Assembly: GCF_000276665.1 (NCBI RefSeq)
Contig: NW_004955459.1
Coordinates: 14,173,796 to 14,237,795 of the forward strand
Length of the DNA stretch: 64,000 bases
Source of the DNA: Chinchilla lanigera
Taxonomy: Eukaryota > Chordata > Mammalia > Rodentia > Chinchillidae
Direction of reading: 5' to 3'
Under the pieces are notes generated by a model. That model was given only the letters and a program-made list of their open reading frames with translations, did no database searches and was not told where the DNA came from. How positions within the stretch are numbered: position 1 is the stretch's first letter; every line of letters starts with the position of its first letter. The position numbers and the translations under genes were made by a program. Below are positions 10,741 through 22,900 of the stretch, piece by piece.

Positions 10741-11014
10741 ACTTAAGTCAGTTTCCAGCTCTCCCAGTTTAGTTTAGTTCTAAGCTCAGGAAGAAGAAAC
10801 ACAGAACTGAAGAAGCTCATGTCCTTTCTTTCATTATTGCAGTTATCAGGACCAGGCCTGGTACCCATAAGTTTAGCCTGGTCTTGCATCTTTCCCTCTG
10901 CACTCACAGGTAAAGCTTTGGGGAATGTGCACAAGCAGCTTCTGTGTGCTCTTAACTGCCTCGGTTGCAGATATATTCATCAACCATGAGGCCACTAGAA
11001 TGAGCTTTCCGAAT
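10741..11014. other. No recognised feature
   Basis: Short unclassified gap between the hAT MITE and the L2. Confidence 0.4.
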
Positions 11015-11550
11015 GAATCTTATCCTGGAATCTCCCTGCCCAACATTTTGGTCATCAAGCCCTCATTTATCATTACGACGTGAGGTCTTTAATGATCTGT
11101 CATTTACTCCTTCTCTGTAGCCAAGTCCCTCTCGTTCCATCTTGCTGACCTCCAAGCTCACATTGCACCATATGGCCTCCAAAGTGTGGCACTGAGCTGC
11201 TACTGCAGTGGGGCTTCATGAACTGTTCCCTTCCATCCATGCCAAGTTGTGTAGCTGACAAGTGCTAGTCCTATAAAATGCACACAGAATCCTTCCCCCA
11301 ACAAGTGTTCCTCCCAAAAGCCAGCACATCTAGCATCTCTGTATTTCTAGAGTCATCAGCTGGTGTTCCTAGGCACTGCCCGTCACACCCTATGCCCTTG
11401 TTTGTCTTCCATGTAACACTGTGATTTGTTTGAGGATGTCTTATTTCTGTGTCAGGCCACAATGTAAAGAGAGGATGCTTGTTTCTGTGTCCTACCATGG
11501 TATATAGTGGGTATGTACTGGTGACTTGTTTGTTGAAGAAAAAAGATTTA
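11015..11550 (+). mobile_element. L2 LINE 3' region
   Basis: Sense L2-like order: caagctcacattgcaccata, ggcctccaaagtgtggc, a proline/serine-type pyrimidine-rich stretch, gtctgtgtcctaccatggta-like tail (tttctgtgtcctaccatggt), tatagtgggtatgtactggt and ttgtttgttgaagaa. The last part matches the L2 end 'cagtgcctggcacatagtaggtgctcaataaatatttgttgaa'. Confidence 0.6.
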
Positions 11551-13559
11551 AAAATAACTTTTTTCTTTATCGTGGGATCACTCTAAACCAAAATTGCCCC
11601 CTAATCAAGTAACTCATAAATATCTCCTGATTATGATTATAAAGAGGTCCAGATAATCAAAATATTATTTTATATTAATTATGGGGTTACTCTTTCAGCA
11701 ATTTAACTGATTACTTGAGAGAATGAAGTTGTCTCCAATAATTAAATGTGTTTTACTTGAATGAATGTGTGGAAATAATGGCAATGAATATAAAGAAAAG
11801 ACCAAAACCTCTTTAAAAAAGCTCTTACGGTGAAACAATTTAAATACTGATTTCAGGTTTCCAATTACGCATGTATACTACAAACTCAAAACTGAATAGG
11901 TCACCTATTCCTTCAGCAAATTATTTCAACTTTTAATTTCAAAATACAATTCTAAAAATTACCTCATATAGACTTAGTATTTTGTTGAGACTTTATTATT
12001 CCATTTAAATAATTTCTAGTAAGCATTGCATTGTACAAGTAGCAATTTGTTTCTGCCTGCCTATTTTTATTGTGTTTCATTTGTTCATTAATTTAAAATA
12101 CATAATGAAACTACTGCTGCAATAGTATGTTCCTCTAATTCTTTTACAAATAACTGACTTTAAAACAGTTTTACAATGTTTGCCTTAATCTTTTTTTAAT
12201 AACAAATTTCCAGCCACGATGTGTTGGTGAGATTACAGCACAATTCTCTTTTATAGCTTATTTCAGTAATGTTTAACATTCTCATGTAATATTGAGTTAA
12301 TTTAATATTGACTAGTATGAAATGAAATCATTTAGTGTTCATTTGAATGTCATATATATTTTCTTAAATATTTCATTATAATTTAACCATATTCAATAGG
12401 CATTAAAAATAGATACTTTCATATTTTCCTTAGTTCTATTCGCATGCTGTGTCTATGCTTGAACTTGAATGCTGTAATTATCTCAGGCCTTCCTGCAGTG
12501 GATGGTGTTTTATTCTTAAGGATACCTAAATAAGTGAAAATGGAAGAGTCAAAAGCCATTTCTATTTGGTCCTGCATTTAAGAAGATTAATGTGTGGACA
12601 TTAAAATTTTGAGAAGCTTAAAAATCAACTAGTGAAGAAGTTCCTTCTTGGACAATACAGCAGCATAGTAAAATGTTGAACCACTGTCAGAGCTGGTTCA
12701 GCTTACCAGATTGGCTAGCAATGAGGAAGGTCCTGAAATAACAGAAAAAAATATTACGTGAGATGCTAGGGTATATAATTGGGTCTGGAAAATCTTGATC
12801 ACTTACATTAGTCTTTGAGGCAGGAGCTCAGCATGTTTTGGCATCATAATGCTCTCCAAGGTCTGAGGTTGCCCCCCTCCCTGCCCCAAATAGGTTAAGA
12901 GAAGATAAAGGTCAAAAGTTGTTCTGTGACTTCACTAAGGTTTTCATCTCTCTGGGACTCATATTCTTTTAATCATTCATTAATTTTAAAAAAGGATACT
13001 GAACTATATTTTTAGTGCATTATTGTTGATTCTAAAATTATATGAAATTAAGGGATATAAAAGAAGGTTGGAGGAAGGTAAAGGATTCTTTCATAATTTG
13101 ACTGATTTTGTGGATTACCAGTGTGGTCAAACGCCAATATCTGAGTCAAGTGAGAATTTTGTGTCTCCCTCTTAGAAATTCATGTTCAACCTTCCATGTT
13201 CTTATAAAAAATTGCATATTTTTAAAAAAATTTGGAATCATAATCAGAATTATCCCATAGTTATTAATTAACTAACATGTAATGAAATGAAATAGAATTC
13301 TATCATGTTATCTTGGCTATACACACTTATATATCAGACTGAAGCTTCCACTAATTCACTTTTACCTGAGTGATTAAGAGCTGCTCATTCAAACAGCATC
13401 AGGTACCAGATGGTGTTTAAACAGATGAAAACTGTGACTGTGGTGGTAGAACCAAAGATTTACCTGTGAAAATCTGAAATAAAACAAAGCAAATACATGC
13501 AGAAAGAAAATATGAAATGTGGGTAAAAACATGAAAAAAATGAGCATTTCTACTGCTAC
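11551..13559. other. No recognised feature; AT-rich
   Basis: About 2 kb of strongly AT-rich sequence with many T- and A-runs and no assignable family. It may contain LINE fragments too diverged to recognise. A short C-rich patch (cccccctccctgcccc, about 12871) stands out. Confidence 0.4.
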
Positions 13560-13965
13560 TTGAAATATAAATATGTGCTATTATTTCAGAGAGCAATCTA
13601 GAAATAGGATAATAAAGGTGAGCAATTTTGTAATCTATGTCAAGAAATAAATATCCTATGTATAAAATCACTGTGAATGAACACAAAACATGTAAAAGAG
13701 TGGTAATGTTCACTGTTTTCTTATTTGTGATAAAAACTTTAAATAACTTAATATTTATGAGCAGGAACATGAAATAATATATTGTGGTATGTTTGCAAAT
13801 GGAATACTGAGTAGTGGTTTAAATAAATTGTAGTGATATCTACCATCACAGATACAATTCAGAACAAAATATGGAGCAGAGCCAAGGTATGCTATGTGAT
13901 GTTATATCATATAATACTACATTCAATATAGATTAGGAAAACTATAAACAACACTAGATATATTT
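13560..13965 (+). mobile_element. L1 LINE fragment, end of ORF2 region
   Basis: Degraded sense L1: gagcaatctagaaataggat, caagaaataaatatcctatg, gtggtaatgttcactgtttt, tttgcaaatggaatactgag, gtggtttaaataaattgtag. This order fits the last part of L1 ORF2 and what follows it. The minus-strand frame at 13417-13770 overlies this L1 in antisense and is not a gene. Confidence 0.7.
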
Positions 13966-15649
13966 ATATATACACAGCTATTAATGAAAGTAAAATTGCA
14001 TGAATCAGAAGTACTATTCCTTTAGCATAAATAGGATCAATACATATCAATTTGGTATGTTCTATGATTCCACTCCTACAGTCAGTGGGAACAGTCTAGG
14101 AGACTTAGAGTCTAAGCTAGGCTTTTTATGTTCATGCATCCTTAACTGCAAGCTAGTGAAAGAGGAAGAAAGGCAATGATACAGGATGAAGACAGAAAAG
14201 GGACCTCAATTATTGATACAATTAAAATTTCTTTAAAAATATCTGAAACAATTATTTCCTAATCTCAACAGTTGAAAAACTAATGTTTATTATAATAGTT
14301 TATTTATCTGAATTTCTGACATATTTCATCATAAATTTTAAAACACCAACAACAGATCAAAAAGAGACCAAATCTTTATACAGAAGCTTTGGATCTGAAG
14401 AAGTTAAACTACAGAGGCAGGAACATTCCACTGTATTCTAACAGAACAGTAGGAACTGAGGTCTTTTAGTTCTAAGAATGCTGCCTCCCCACATCAACAC
14501 CCTCCCTTAATGCTCTGAGCACTCTATTTGGAACCCAAATTTCCAAAATACTCTTGAACCTGAAAGTTAAGATTAAGAAATGGTGCATTAAACTTGGTTT
14601 CTTAGCATTTTAAGATGATTCACCATCTCTAAATAAGAAGGGTTTCACTTATTTTACCAAATGTGCATAGAATTTTAACTTTAAGCAGGTGTTTTCTGCT
14701 TTATAGAGTATGTGGGGTTGACAAACGAGGAAAAATTGTTCACCATTGCCCCCTCACTCTTCCTGCACTAAGATGAACAGAACTAACAAACCTCAGATGT
14801 TTTTAAATTTCCTAAGATCATTAGAGATTCAAGAGAGATTTTGAATCCCTAATTAAATTTTAGAGTATAGAGTTCAGCTGCAAAACAGGAAAATGATTTT
14901 TAAAGGAGACTATTTTGGCAAAATTTTGGTTGGTGATTTAAAGATTAAAAAAAATCTCAAGAGTTTGTATGCTTTGGAAACAGAAATGGCATGGTGGTCT
15001 TCAAAGTTCTTCCCCTAGATTGTTCTACACACTGTCTTCTGTAAAGGGCCATTTGAAAATTTTAGTTCCTGCTTCAGAGCTCGAGACATTTTTTTGAAGA
15101 GCGTCTTTGCTTCCACTTTTAAACAAACTCTAAAAAAGGGGACCTGTGGTTAAATTATGCTATTTTATACAAACCCCTGATGTGAATGGCAGTCAGTGCT
15201 ATCAGAACTCTTTAGTAAGCATGTGTGAAAGTGCTTTTCTCTCTGTGTATTCTCTGTGAGTATGACTTCCACACTTATGAGTTTACTGGCTACCTTATCA
15301 TGTATAGTTAATGACCCATGTATTTCTGCTTCCCCTATCTCCGTGTAACTGAGGCCTATCTCCATCTGTTTACCTCATGTTGGATAATTCAAAGACATCT
15401 CAACCTTAATGTATTTAAAATATATTCTTCAGCTCTAAATAGTAGGTTTTTTTATTTTAAAGAGAAAAAAACAGTAAGAAAATAACAAAAACAAAGACAA
15501 AAACAAAACAAAGACAATAAAAATAATATAGGATTTCAAAACAAGATGATAGGAATTAACAATGGTTGTGAAATTGGTTTGTTTTATACTTACAGTTGAC
15601 CAGTGTGACTGTTCATTTGTTTGCTCAAGATACTTCATGCATAAGGTTG
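13966..15649. other. No recognised feature; AT-rich
   Basis: No repeat or gene can be assigned. Open frames at 15165-15365 and 15435-15638 (minus) lack motifs; the second runs through an A-rich tract. Confidence 0.4.
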
Positions 15650-15930
15650 AATCCTATTGAATCAACCTCTAAAATAGCACCAGTATAATCTCCCCTATAG
15701 TCAAGTCCTACTGGTTCTTTCTCTTAAACAGTTCAGCCAGATCTACTGCTCCCTGTCTTTATCATCCTATTCGAGTCCTAAGAGCCATGGTCACTCTCTT
15801 TGATTGGACAACTTTCATTACCATGTAAATGGCTTATCATTGACCAATTTTGCTATTTCTCTCCTATATCAAGCCTTTTTTAAACTTCTAGTTCTCTATA
15901 AGATCACTTGATCAACATCTACCTCCTTTT
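15650..15930 (+). mobile_element. L2 LINE remnant
   Basis: The run ctatagtcaagtcctactgg, ttctttctcttaaacagttc, agatctactgctccctgtct and catggtcactctctttgatt follows the order of sense L2 coding sequence ('caaatctattggttctacctctaaa', 'ccaccaccctggtccaagcc'). Heavily diverged. Confidence 0.45.
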
Positions 15931-15944
15931 AGAAAGTAAACTCT

Positions 15945-16164
15945 GCCGGGAGAGGCACACCTACAATCCTAGAACTCAGGAAAGCTGAGGTAGGAGAATC
16001 AAATACTCCAAACAAGCCTAGGTAATTTAGCAAATTATTGAGGCTCTGTCTCAAATAAAAACATTAAAACGGATGGAGTTTTCACCACAGTACCAAGGCC
16101 CTAGGTTTAACTCCAAGTGATGGTAAAAACAAACAACAACAAAAACAAAAACAAAATAAAACAA
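15945..16164 (+). mobile_element. B1-dID composite SINE, diverged
   Basis: Left half B1 (gccgggagaggcacacctac, ctcaggaaagctgaggtagg, ttgaggctctgtctcaaata), right half ID-like (cggatggagttttcaccaca, taccaaggccctaggtttaa, ctccaagtgatgg), then a CAAA-rich tail. The ID half lacks its canonical A-box, consistent with age. Confidence 0.8.
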
Positions 16165-16639
16165 ACCCCCAAATTTATGGTTTTGGGAAGCTTGCTTGTT
16201 TTTCTCAGGTTTGTATAGCCAGTAACTTGCCAGTGCATTATATTACTAATCAGCTTTGGATGTCCTAAATTATGGAAAACAATTTCACATGCATGGTTAT
16301 AAAATTTTTTCAGCAGCAGCACAGGCATAGCAAAGCAATAGAGCTCTAAGAGTTATCTATGTGAAGTTGGACAACACTTATTAAGACAAGCATCTTCTGT
16401 TACATGTGGCTTCAAATCAATTCTTTCTTTTAAAACTTATCCATACCCACCTTCTGCCCCCAATTTTACAAAGATATTACCAAAGTGTCAAATGGATTAC
16501 CTTGATTCTGGATACCTTCACTTGGTTGCTCCAGAACATATGAAAGACAATAATTTGGTAGGAAGGCATAAAGAATTTAACACACCCCAAGTAGATCTAG
16601 ATCTCACACAGATCACTTTAATGTAACTAAACAGTCTCT
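16165..16639. other. No recognised feature
   Basis: Unclassified AT-rich sequence. The minus-strand frame at 16107-16328 reads through the SINE tail. Confidence 0.4.
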
Positions 16640-16800
16640 GAGATGATGAATCTACTTTTGAATCACATCTACTCTACGGATGAGGAAACTCGAATCAAAA
16701 GGGATTCAGCAATTTTCCAACAGGTATCGACAGGTAATTGGCCAGCAGGTAATTGGCCAACAATCTAACTGAAGTCTCTTCCTACAAAATCCCTTTTTTC
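16640..16800 (-). mobile_element. MIR SINE remnant
   Basis: Antisense MIR: cggatgaggaaactcgaatc is close to the canonical atgaggaaactgaggc, followed by cagcaattttccaacaggta. An internal near-tandem duplication of caggtaattggccarc (about 16732 and 16747) lies inside the element. Confidence 0.7.
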
Positions 16801-19800
16801 TACATAGGCTACATTGTCTCAAATGAAGGACAACTAAATTAACTCATATCAGAATTTTTCAGTGAAAGAATTATAAATATGTTTATTTTATAATCAAATT
16901 TCAGAAACAAATGCCCTATAACACACCCTGTTATCCTTAGATGATGTGGGAGACAAAATCTTTTGCAGCCGTTAGCAAACCCTAACACATTGATTCCTTG
17001 CTTTGGCCATGAATGAAATTGACCATTTCTCATTTTGGTATTTTTAAAAAGACTTTTTTATTTTTGTATTTTAAAAAGGAATTCCAATATGAAGATTCCA
17101 TTGGAAAAAAACAGCTAAAATTTTTCTTGAGAATATATCTTTGTATTTTTATACTGAGTATACCCATGAACATTAAATTTTGGACAGACAGTAATTGTTC
17201 TTTAACTTAGGAGGCAAAGGCAGGAAGATTATGTTCACTATTATTACCACTTGAAAGGAAATATGTAGTTTGCTTTGTAGTTAATATGCATTGTGCTCAT
17301 TCTTTACTATTAAAACCCTCTACCCTCCTTCATTGCCAGGATAAATAGGAAATAATGGGCTCTTTAAATGATCTTTATAGAGTGTGCTTTTCGCTCTTCT
17401 TCTGTGAGATATATATGCACGTGTACATGGAGGTAAAGTTTTAATTCAATAATAGCACCAGAAGACAGTTTTATGAAAAAAAGGAGATTTATAATAGGCT
17501 CACAAGGAAGGCACAATAGCAGCAGTCAATGTAACATTGCGGAATGTACTACAGGCGGCTGTTTCAAGGGCTCAGGTGAATTTAAAGCCACTATGCTCAC
17601 ATCTACGCAGCGCCAAAACCACTCAAGGCAACAGAGTAAAGAATGGCTTCTATGAATAAAATATAAGCCAAGACTGTTTCTTTTAAGAAGAAAGACATAT
17701 CTATGCTAAACTGTAAAACCCATTCCTAGGACTGTTCCCCGTAGCGATGTTACCTGTCTGCCTGGCTCAGTCGGATTGCCACCCTCTTCAGTTGGGCTTG
17801 TATTCAGATAACCATCAGGTAAGGTGTGTGCTTTTAAAAACACAGTGGGAAGGAAGGCATAAATGTGCATTTATTCCATTTCCAATCTGTGATTCATTTC
17901 TACTTTTTCTTTAACCTTTTGTTCAATCCTGCAATATCTCCTTCTTGATATGTCCTCCAGCTTCTCTGTTTTTTCCCGTTCTGCTCATTATTTTCTCATC
18001 TGCACAATTGCACAAGCCCTCTTTCTCTTTGGATCCTTGAGATCTTCATTCTTTAGTTGTGCCTCAGTGTCATTTCCAGTGATACACAACAATATGGGCA
18101 AATAATCCTTTATCTGAGAAATAAAACACAATAACAATTTTTGGGGAACTGAATTATGAGTCTGGAAACTTCCCTTCAGCTTTTAAATGATTTAAACTAA
18201 AACATTCAGGTCTTATGGACACTCACCTCTTCCGCAGCCACACTTTCCCCTGGTCCTGCCTACATTGGATTACAGCTTCTGTCCCTAGGCACTGATTGCA
18301 AGGGAGGATGAGGAAGAGGAAGAAAAGAAAATAGCAATGCAGAGAGAACAAAGAGGTTGAGAAAAATACTGTTGGAAAGTAAGTAACACATAGGCAGAGA
18401 AAAGTTTATTTTAAAAGGAAAATATGAAATAATTCTCTATTGCTGATTCTTTGAAGTGAAAGAACATTTATGAATTCTTAAGATTAATGCTTAATTGCCA
18501 AGCAGACAATAGCACAAATATTGATTCATTATTTTCTATTTATGAAGAGAAAATAGACATTTAATGACAAAGTTAGAAAAGTAACCTTTGTCCTTCATGA
18601 ATAAAAACTTTCAAAACACTTAGAAGATTATTGGCATTGAGTTGGCAGATTTATTTTGACTATCTGAGAATTTCATGCCCAAAGCCAAATAAACATTTTT
18701 ATTAGGTGAAGGCTAAGTTCACTGATATATTAATTTGAAAAAATTCCAAGTTATTTAATTAATTTTTGTTGAAACTCAAGGAGACAAAGAGAACCAACCA
18801 GAATCAACAGCTGTGCATTTAAAAACATTTAATTAAGAAATTAATATTTCTAGGTTATTTTATAATCATTTCTAGAGTAAATGAACTCATATGTTATAAA
18901 TAAAGTGTATAATCGTTTTATCATGTACGCTTAATAATTTCATGAGAATGCTATAGTAACCAATGATTAATATGCTAATAAATGTAGCTGATCATTGACA
19001 GTTAACACTACTTTACCCATTACTAAAACTGAGGAACAAAATACTATATCAACTTGTTTATTATTGTGATTTATCATATTTGAACTAAATTATGTAACAA
19101 CATAGCACTGAATAATATAGTGCTCTCTGGAAATAGTAAGGTTATAATCTTGCTAACAATTTTCTACCATACATTCTCCTGAACATTGATCTAATTTGCT
19201 CTAGTTCTCCTTCACTTTATTTAAAATTACAATGCAATAATGTCCTGAATGAGTGAAATATAGATTTCAATTATTTGTGTTATTTAAGGACCTGAGTACT
19301 TTTAGAAATAATGGCTAGTATTTGCAGATCTGACAAGCTTAGTCCTTAACACAAAGATGTGTAACGTCACATTTGCATGAAATATTAGCTCTTATCACCA
19401 CATAATATATTTCTCATTATCCCTCTATGAGCCTCAAGCTTCATTGTGTTTATTTTAGAGCAACCACATTTTAACCCAGCAGATAGTGATGGTACATACC
19501 TAACATTTCATGTTATTAAGTTTAAATCTATTTCATTTAATTTTGGACACTTTGTAACATATGGTCTAGGTTGATAATAAACCCCACAATGAATATTTAT
19601 AAGTAAGGGTATTAACATCAATTTGATGTTTTCTTTTGAAAACATTTATTTATATCTATCTTATATAATGTTGATGATAGATAGATAGAAAGAAATAGGG
19701 AGAGAGAGATTAGATCTTGAAAAAAATCATGTAAATTTGCTGTGGTTATTATATTTATTTGCAAAAAATAAAGAAAAGAGAACAGAACAGAAATTTAATA

Positions 19801-19988
19801 CTGTCTAATGAAAACCTGTATGCTTTACCACTATATTAATAAACTGAGTTATTGTATTTTCAACAGATGCAAAATATACTGACAGATTTACTTAACTTTG
19901 CAATCTATTGAGATTACTGAGAGTGAAACTGTGATTTCTGTAAAGAAATGCCTGAGAGGTCTGAAAAAATGCTATTATGACTGAACTG
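16801..19988. other. No recognised feature; AT-rich
   Basis: About 3.2 kb with no confident repeat or gene. A B1-like scrap (aacttaggaggcaaaggcag) sits at about 17205. 17880-18110 is pyrimidine-rich. 18400-19800 is very AT-rich with a short GATA run at 19675. The small plus frames at 17013-17210 and 17473-17655 show no motifs. Confidence 0.4.
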
Positions 19989-20340
19989 GTTAGCTACCTG
20001 TCATTACAACAAAAAGAGGAAAAGTTGATTCTGGCTCAGTTTCGAAAGTGTCAGTCCATGGTCACTTAGTGCCATTGCTTTTGTGCTGTGGCAGTGCAGT
20101 TTATCACAGCAGGGAGAGTATAGTGGAGCAAATCCACTCGCTGTACGGCCAGGATGCAATTAAGAGAAGGAGCGGGAGACCAAGTTTTCACCATGTCCTT
20201 CCTGAGCTTGCTTTCCAATTCCCAAGGAATTCCCACTGCGTCACACATCTTAAAGTTTCCATCACCTCCAAGGAATGGCAACTGTAAGGCCAGATCTTAA
20301 AGTACAGTTTTGACAGAACATCCCAGATCCAAACTATAGC
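19989..20340 (-). mobile_element. LTR-like (MaLR-type) repeat remnant, antisense
   Basis: On the plus strand it reads ggttagctacctgtcattac, aaaagttgattctggctcag, gtgtcagtccatggtcactt, ccatgtccttcctgagcttg, aaagtttccatcacctccaa and aacatcccagatccaaacta. This is the reverse-complement order of the repeat at 3195-3530. The two overlapping open frames here (20048-20287 and 20066-20281) are chance frames in the repeat. Confidence 0.65.
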
Positions 20341-20379
20341 AGTAACTTACGCACACACACAATAGCTAGATTGCCTCTG

Positions 20380-20719
20380 TTTGCAGATGCTACACAAGGT
20401 AATTCACAAGGTGATGGATATGTTAGCCAGCTTGACTGTGGGAATCATTTCACGATGTAAAGATATACATTGGAAAGACTTATAGATTCAACCAACTTCT
20501 GTTGAAACGAGAACACAAATTCAACAGAGATACAGGATAAATTATCAGATTTGCAGATGCTACACAAGGTAATTCACAAGGTGATGGATATGTTAGCCAG
20601 CTTGACTGTGGGAATCATTTCACGATGTAAAGATATACATTGGAAAGACTTATAGATTCAACCAACTTCTGTTGAAACGAGAACACAAATTCAACAGAGA
20701 TACAGGATACATTATCAGA
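20380..20719 (+). repeat. 170-bp tandem duplication of L1-derived sequence
   Basis: Units 20380-20549 and 20550-20719 have a 170-bp period and differ at only one position (A at 20540, C at 20710). Each holds an L1 3'-UTR-like part (ggtgatggatatgttagcca, gcttgactgtgggaatcatt) followed by an ORF2-like part (cacaaattcaacagagatac). Because the units are so similar, the duplication is far younger than the L1 it copies. A sequencing or assembly artefact is the main alternative. Confidence 0.95.
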
Positions 20720-20800
20720 ATAAAAATAACAACAAAAAACCTGTTGCATTTCTGAATACTTATAGCAAACTATCAAAATAGAAATTAAGAAATTAATTAT
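20700..20800 (+). mobile_element. L1 ORF2 fragment
   Basis: After the second duplicated unit the sequence continues cctgttgcatttctgaatac, ttatagcaaactatcaaaat, agaaattaagaaa, matching the L1 ORF2 stretch 'gttgcatttctatacactaa...'. The upstream 3'-UTR-like part makes this a rearranged L1. Confidence 0.7.
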
Positions 20801-22307
20801 TCTAGTAGTTTGTTGTTCCCATCTGCTTTCAGTTGAAGTTAAATTTTAATATTCAAAACTCAAAGATATAATTTTAAACCAATTGGGCCATCTAATGGAC
20901 TTCTGAGACCTCTCTACATCCCTAAGTCATTTTACAATGCTATATTTCATTATTCAAATAAATACATTTTTTATATTTTTATTTATACTTTCCTCCTTTG
21001 TATATCCTTAAATGTAACCACTAGCCAGGTCATACATGTAAATATAGAGACATAAACGTGTACATATGCATATTTTCGGGCACAAGTAGAATAAAAATAA
21101 AATATACCAACTTAAATGATCCTTTTAAAATAATTAAGCACAAGCATGTATTATATATCATAAATATACATACATATATTATGTATGAAACTGTTAAGTA
21201 AATGATCTATACTTACTAAAACCAGAAAAAATGTTGAGAAAACATTTGAGTCCAAGAAAGTAAAATGAATAAAATATGTCAGGAGAAAAACTGCTAAAAC
21301 CTCTTCTGCACTGCCCATTTATCTTCATAGGTCCACCTACACTTCTCTCCACCACTCTGTGACCATGGCTGAGTGGACACCAATTTACAGCCCTGTCCAG
21401 CACACCGGCCTCCTGTTCCATGTTTTCTTTTTTTTATGTGAGTGTGCGTGACGATAAAGACGGCTGTGCGGTGACTATCCATGCTTAACCAGATGTGTAT
21501 GTGAGGGAGACTTTACTCTCTGTCAATCAGAATTTTAAGTGATGAACAACAGCAATAGGCAGATCGCCACGCTCCACTCTTCTCCCTTGGGTTCATTGTT
21601 GTGAGATAGAGTCCTGTGGCTTTTGGGAGTTAAGACCTAAAAGCTAAGCACCAGTTTCATCCCAGGATGGCCAGTAAATAGCATTCCATACTGGCTCTTC
21701 TAGCCTGATATGCTGCACTTGAGCTTGCGTCTTTCCCTGGATGACACCCTCACGCCACAGAGGACATATGCCTTTGATCAGGGTGCCAACCTAAGAAATA
21801 TGAAATATGCAAGGCATCACAATAAAGGTAATAACTTCTGTATCCTCATTTTAAGTTAGAAGTCCTTACATTAGAGACAAAAGAGAAAAAAAAAAAAAAC
21901 TCAAAGGCAGCACACTAACAACAATCTCAGCTCTTATATACACATTATATGAACCTGAGAGAGTTAAAAATATAGCAAATTATAACAATAAAGCAATGAC
22001 ATAGCTTAGAAATTCTGACAAAAAGCAAACACTGTATTACATTAAGAAACCAATTTATATACTAGAAAACAAAATAATGAATGGGAGAAGCTATAAATAT
22101 TTAACATTGGTAAAAGAGAAATCTGAAACCTTATACGTATAAAAATACAGCACCAAAAAATATAGAACCAAGCTAATAGAAGTAAAAAGAAATGAACTAA
22201 TTCTTAAATACTAGAGCCTTTAAGATACATTGCAAACTTATTCGATCTTAGTCTCAAAGCGAAGAGTAATAGTACATTTAAGTATAGTAACAATTAGATT
22301 TAGTAGC

Positions 22308-22309
<2 letters not shown>
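20801..22309. other. No recognised feature
   Basis: AT-rich, with an alternating TA/CATA stretch at 21140-21190 and an A15 run at about 21883. 21540-21830 is less AT-rich but unclassified. Minus frames at 21194-21482 have no motifs. Confidence 0.4.

Positions 22310-22345
<36 letters not shown>
22310..22345. repeat. (CA)n microsatellite
   Basis: Pure AC dinucleotide run of about 34 bases. It ends exactly where the mariner-derived element begins (catacctggtatggtc). Confidence 0.95.
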
Positions 22346-22348
<3 letters not shown>

Positions 22349-22900
22349 CTGGTATGGTCAGACAATACGGTGAATGTTTACACTTAAAAATGTAATACCA
22401 TAAAAGATCTGCAGCCATTAATCCTTCTCAAAGTATTCCTCCTCACTTAGAATGCACTTATCCCATTTTTCCATTTCCTGAAACATTTCTAAAAGTCCTC
22501 TTTCATGTGTATCTTTAGTTGCACTCTCCTGACTGTCTTAATGTGCTGAACCTATTCTCAACATTTAGCTTCACTATTTGTGCTATCATTTTGCCTTTGG
22601 GGAAGGGCTAGAAGCCATGTGGTGCCAGGTCCAGTGAATAAGGTGAATAAAGACACTCTGTAATGTTTGTATGAGCCTGCTTTTCCATTGGATAGCAGTT
22701 AGCAGCATCCACTGTATAATTTATCATGCTTTTTATAAAGACACTCCCAAAAGAAGACTTCTATAACTGCTTCAGGAAGCAAGAATAGTAGGATAATTCT
22801 AAAATGAGGGGGAAATATTTGAAGGTGAGTTATTGGCAGTTTGTCCTTAATATAATAAAATGTTTAATTTAAATATTTTCTGTATAGTCAACAGAGGGTA
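22346..22900 (-). mobile_element. Mariner-derived element with long inverted arms, copy A
   Basis: The left end ggtatggtcagacaatacgg at 22351 resembles a mariner terminal inverted repeat; the right end near 22865-22900 is its degraded complement. On the minus strand 22416-22560 encodes a transposase C-terminal tail ending KCILSEEEYFEKD then stop; further inside, 22560-22646 corresponds to the PDLAPCDF..FPK region in broken frame. On the plus strand, frame 22739-22786 reads KTLPKEDFYNCFRKQE then stop: a second copy of the same C-terminal segment, facing the other way. The two C-termini diverge around a spacer. Stops and frameshifts make it non-coding. Strand refers to the longer arm. Confidence 0.75.

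Noticed and set aside
13417..13770. 117-codon minus-strand open frame
   Set aside because: It is mostly antisense to a degraded L1 fragment (13560-13965) and is rich in codons expected from AT-rich DNA.
16732..16762. Short tandem caggtaattggcc repeat as a regulatory site
   Set aside because: It lies within a diverged MIR and is only two units; local slippage is sufficient.
20380..20719. CRISPR-like direct repeats
   Set aside because: There are only two long adjacent units with no spacers, in a mammalian genome and made of L1 sequence; it is a tandem duplication.
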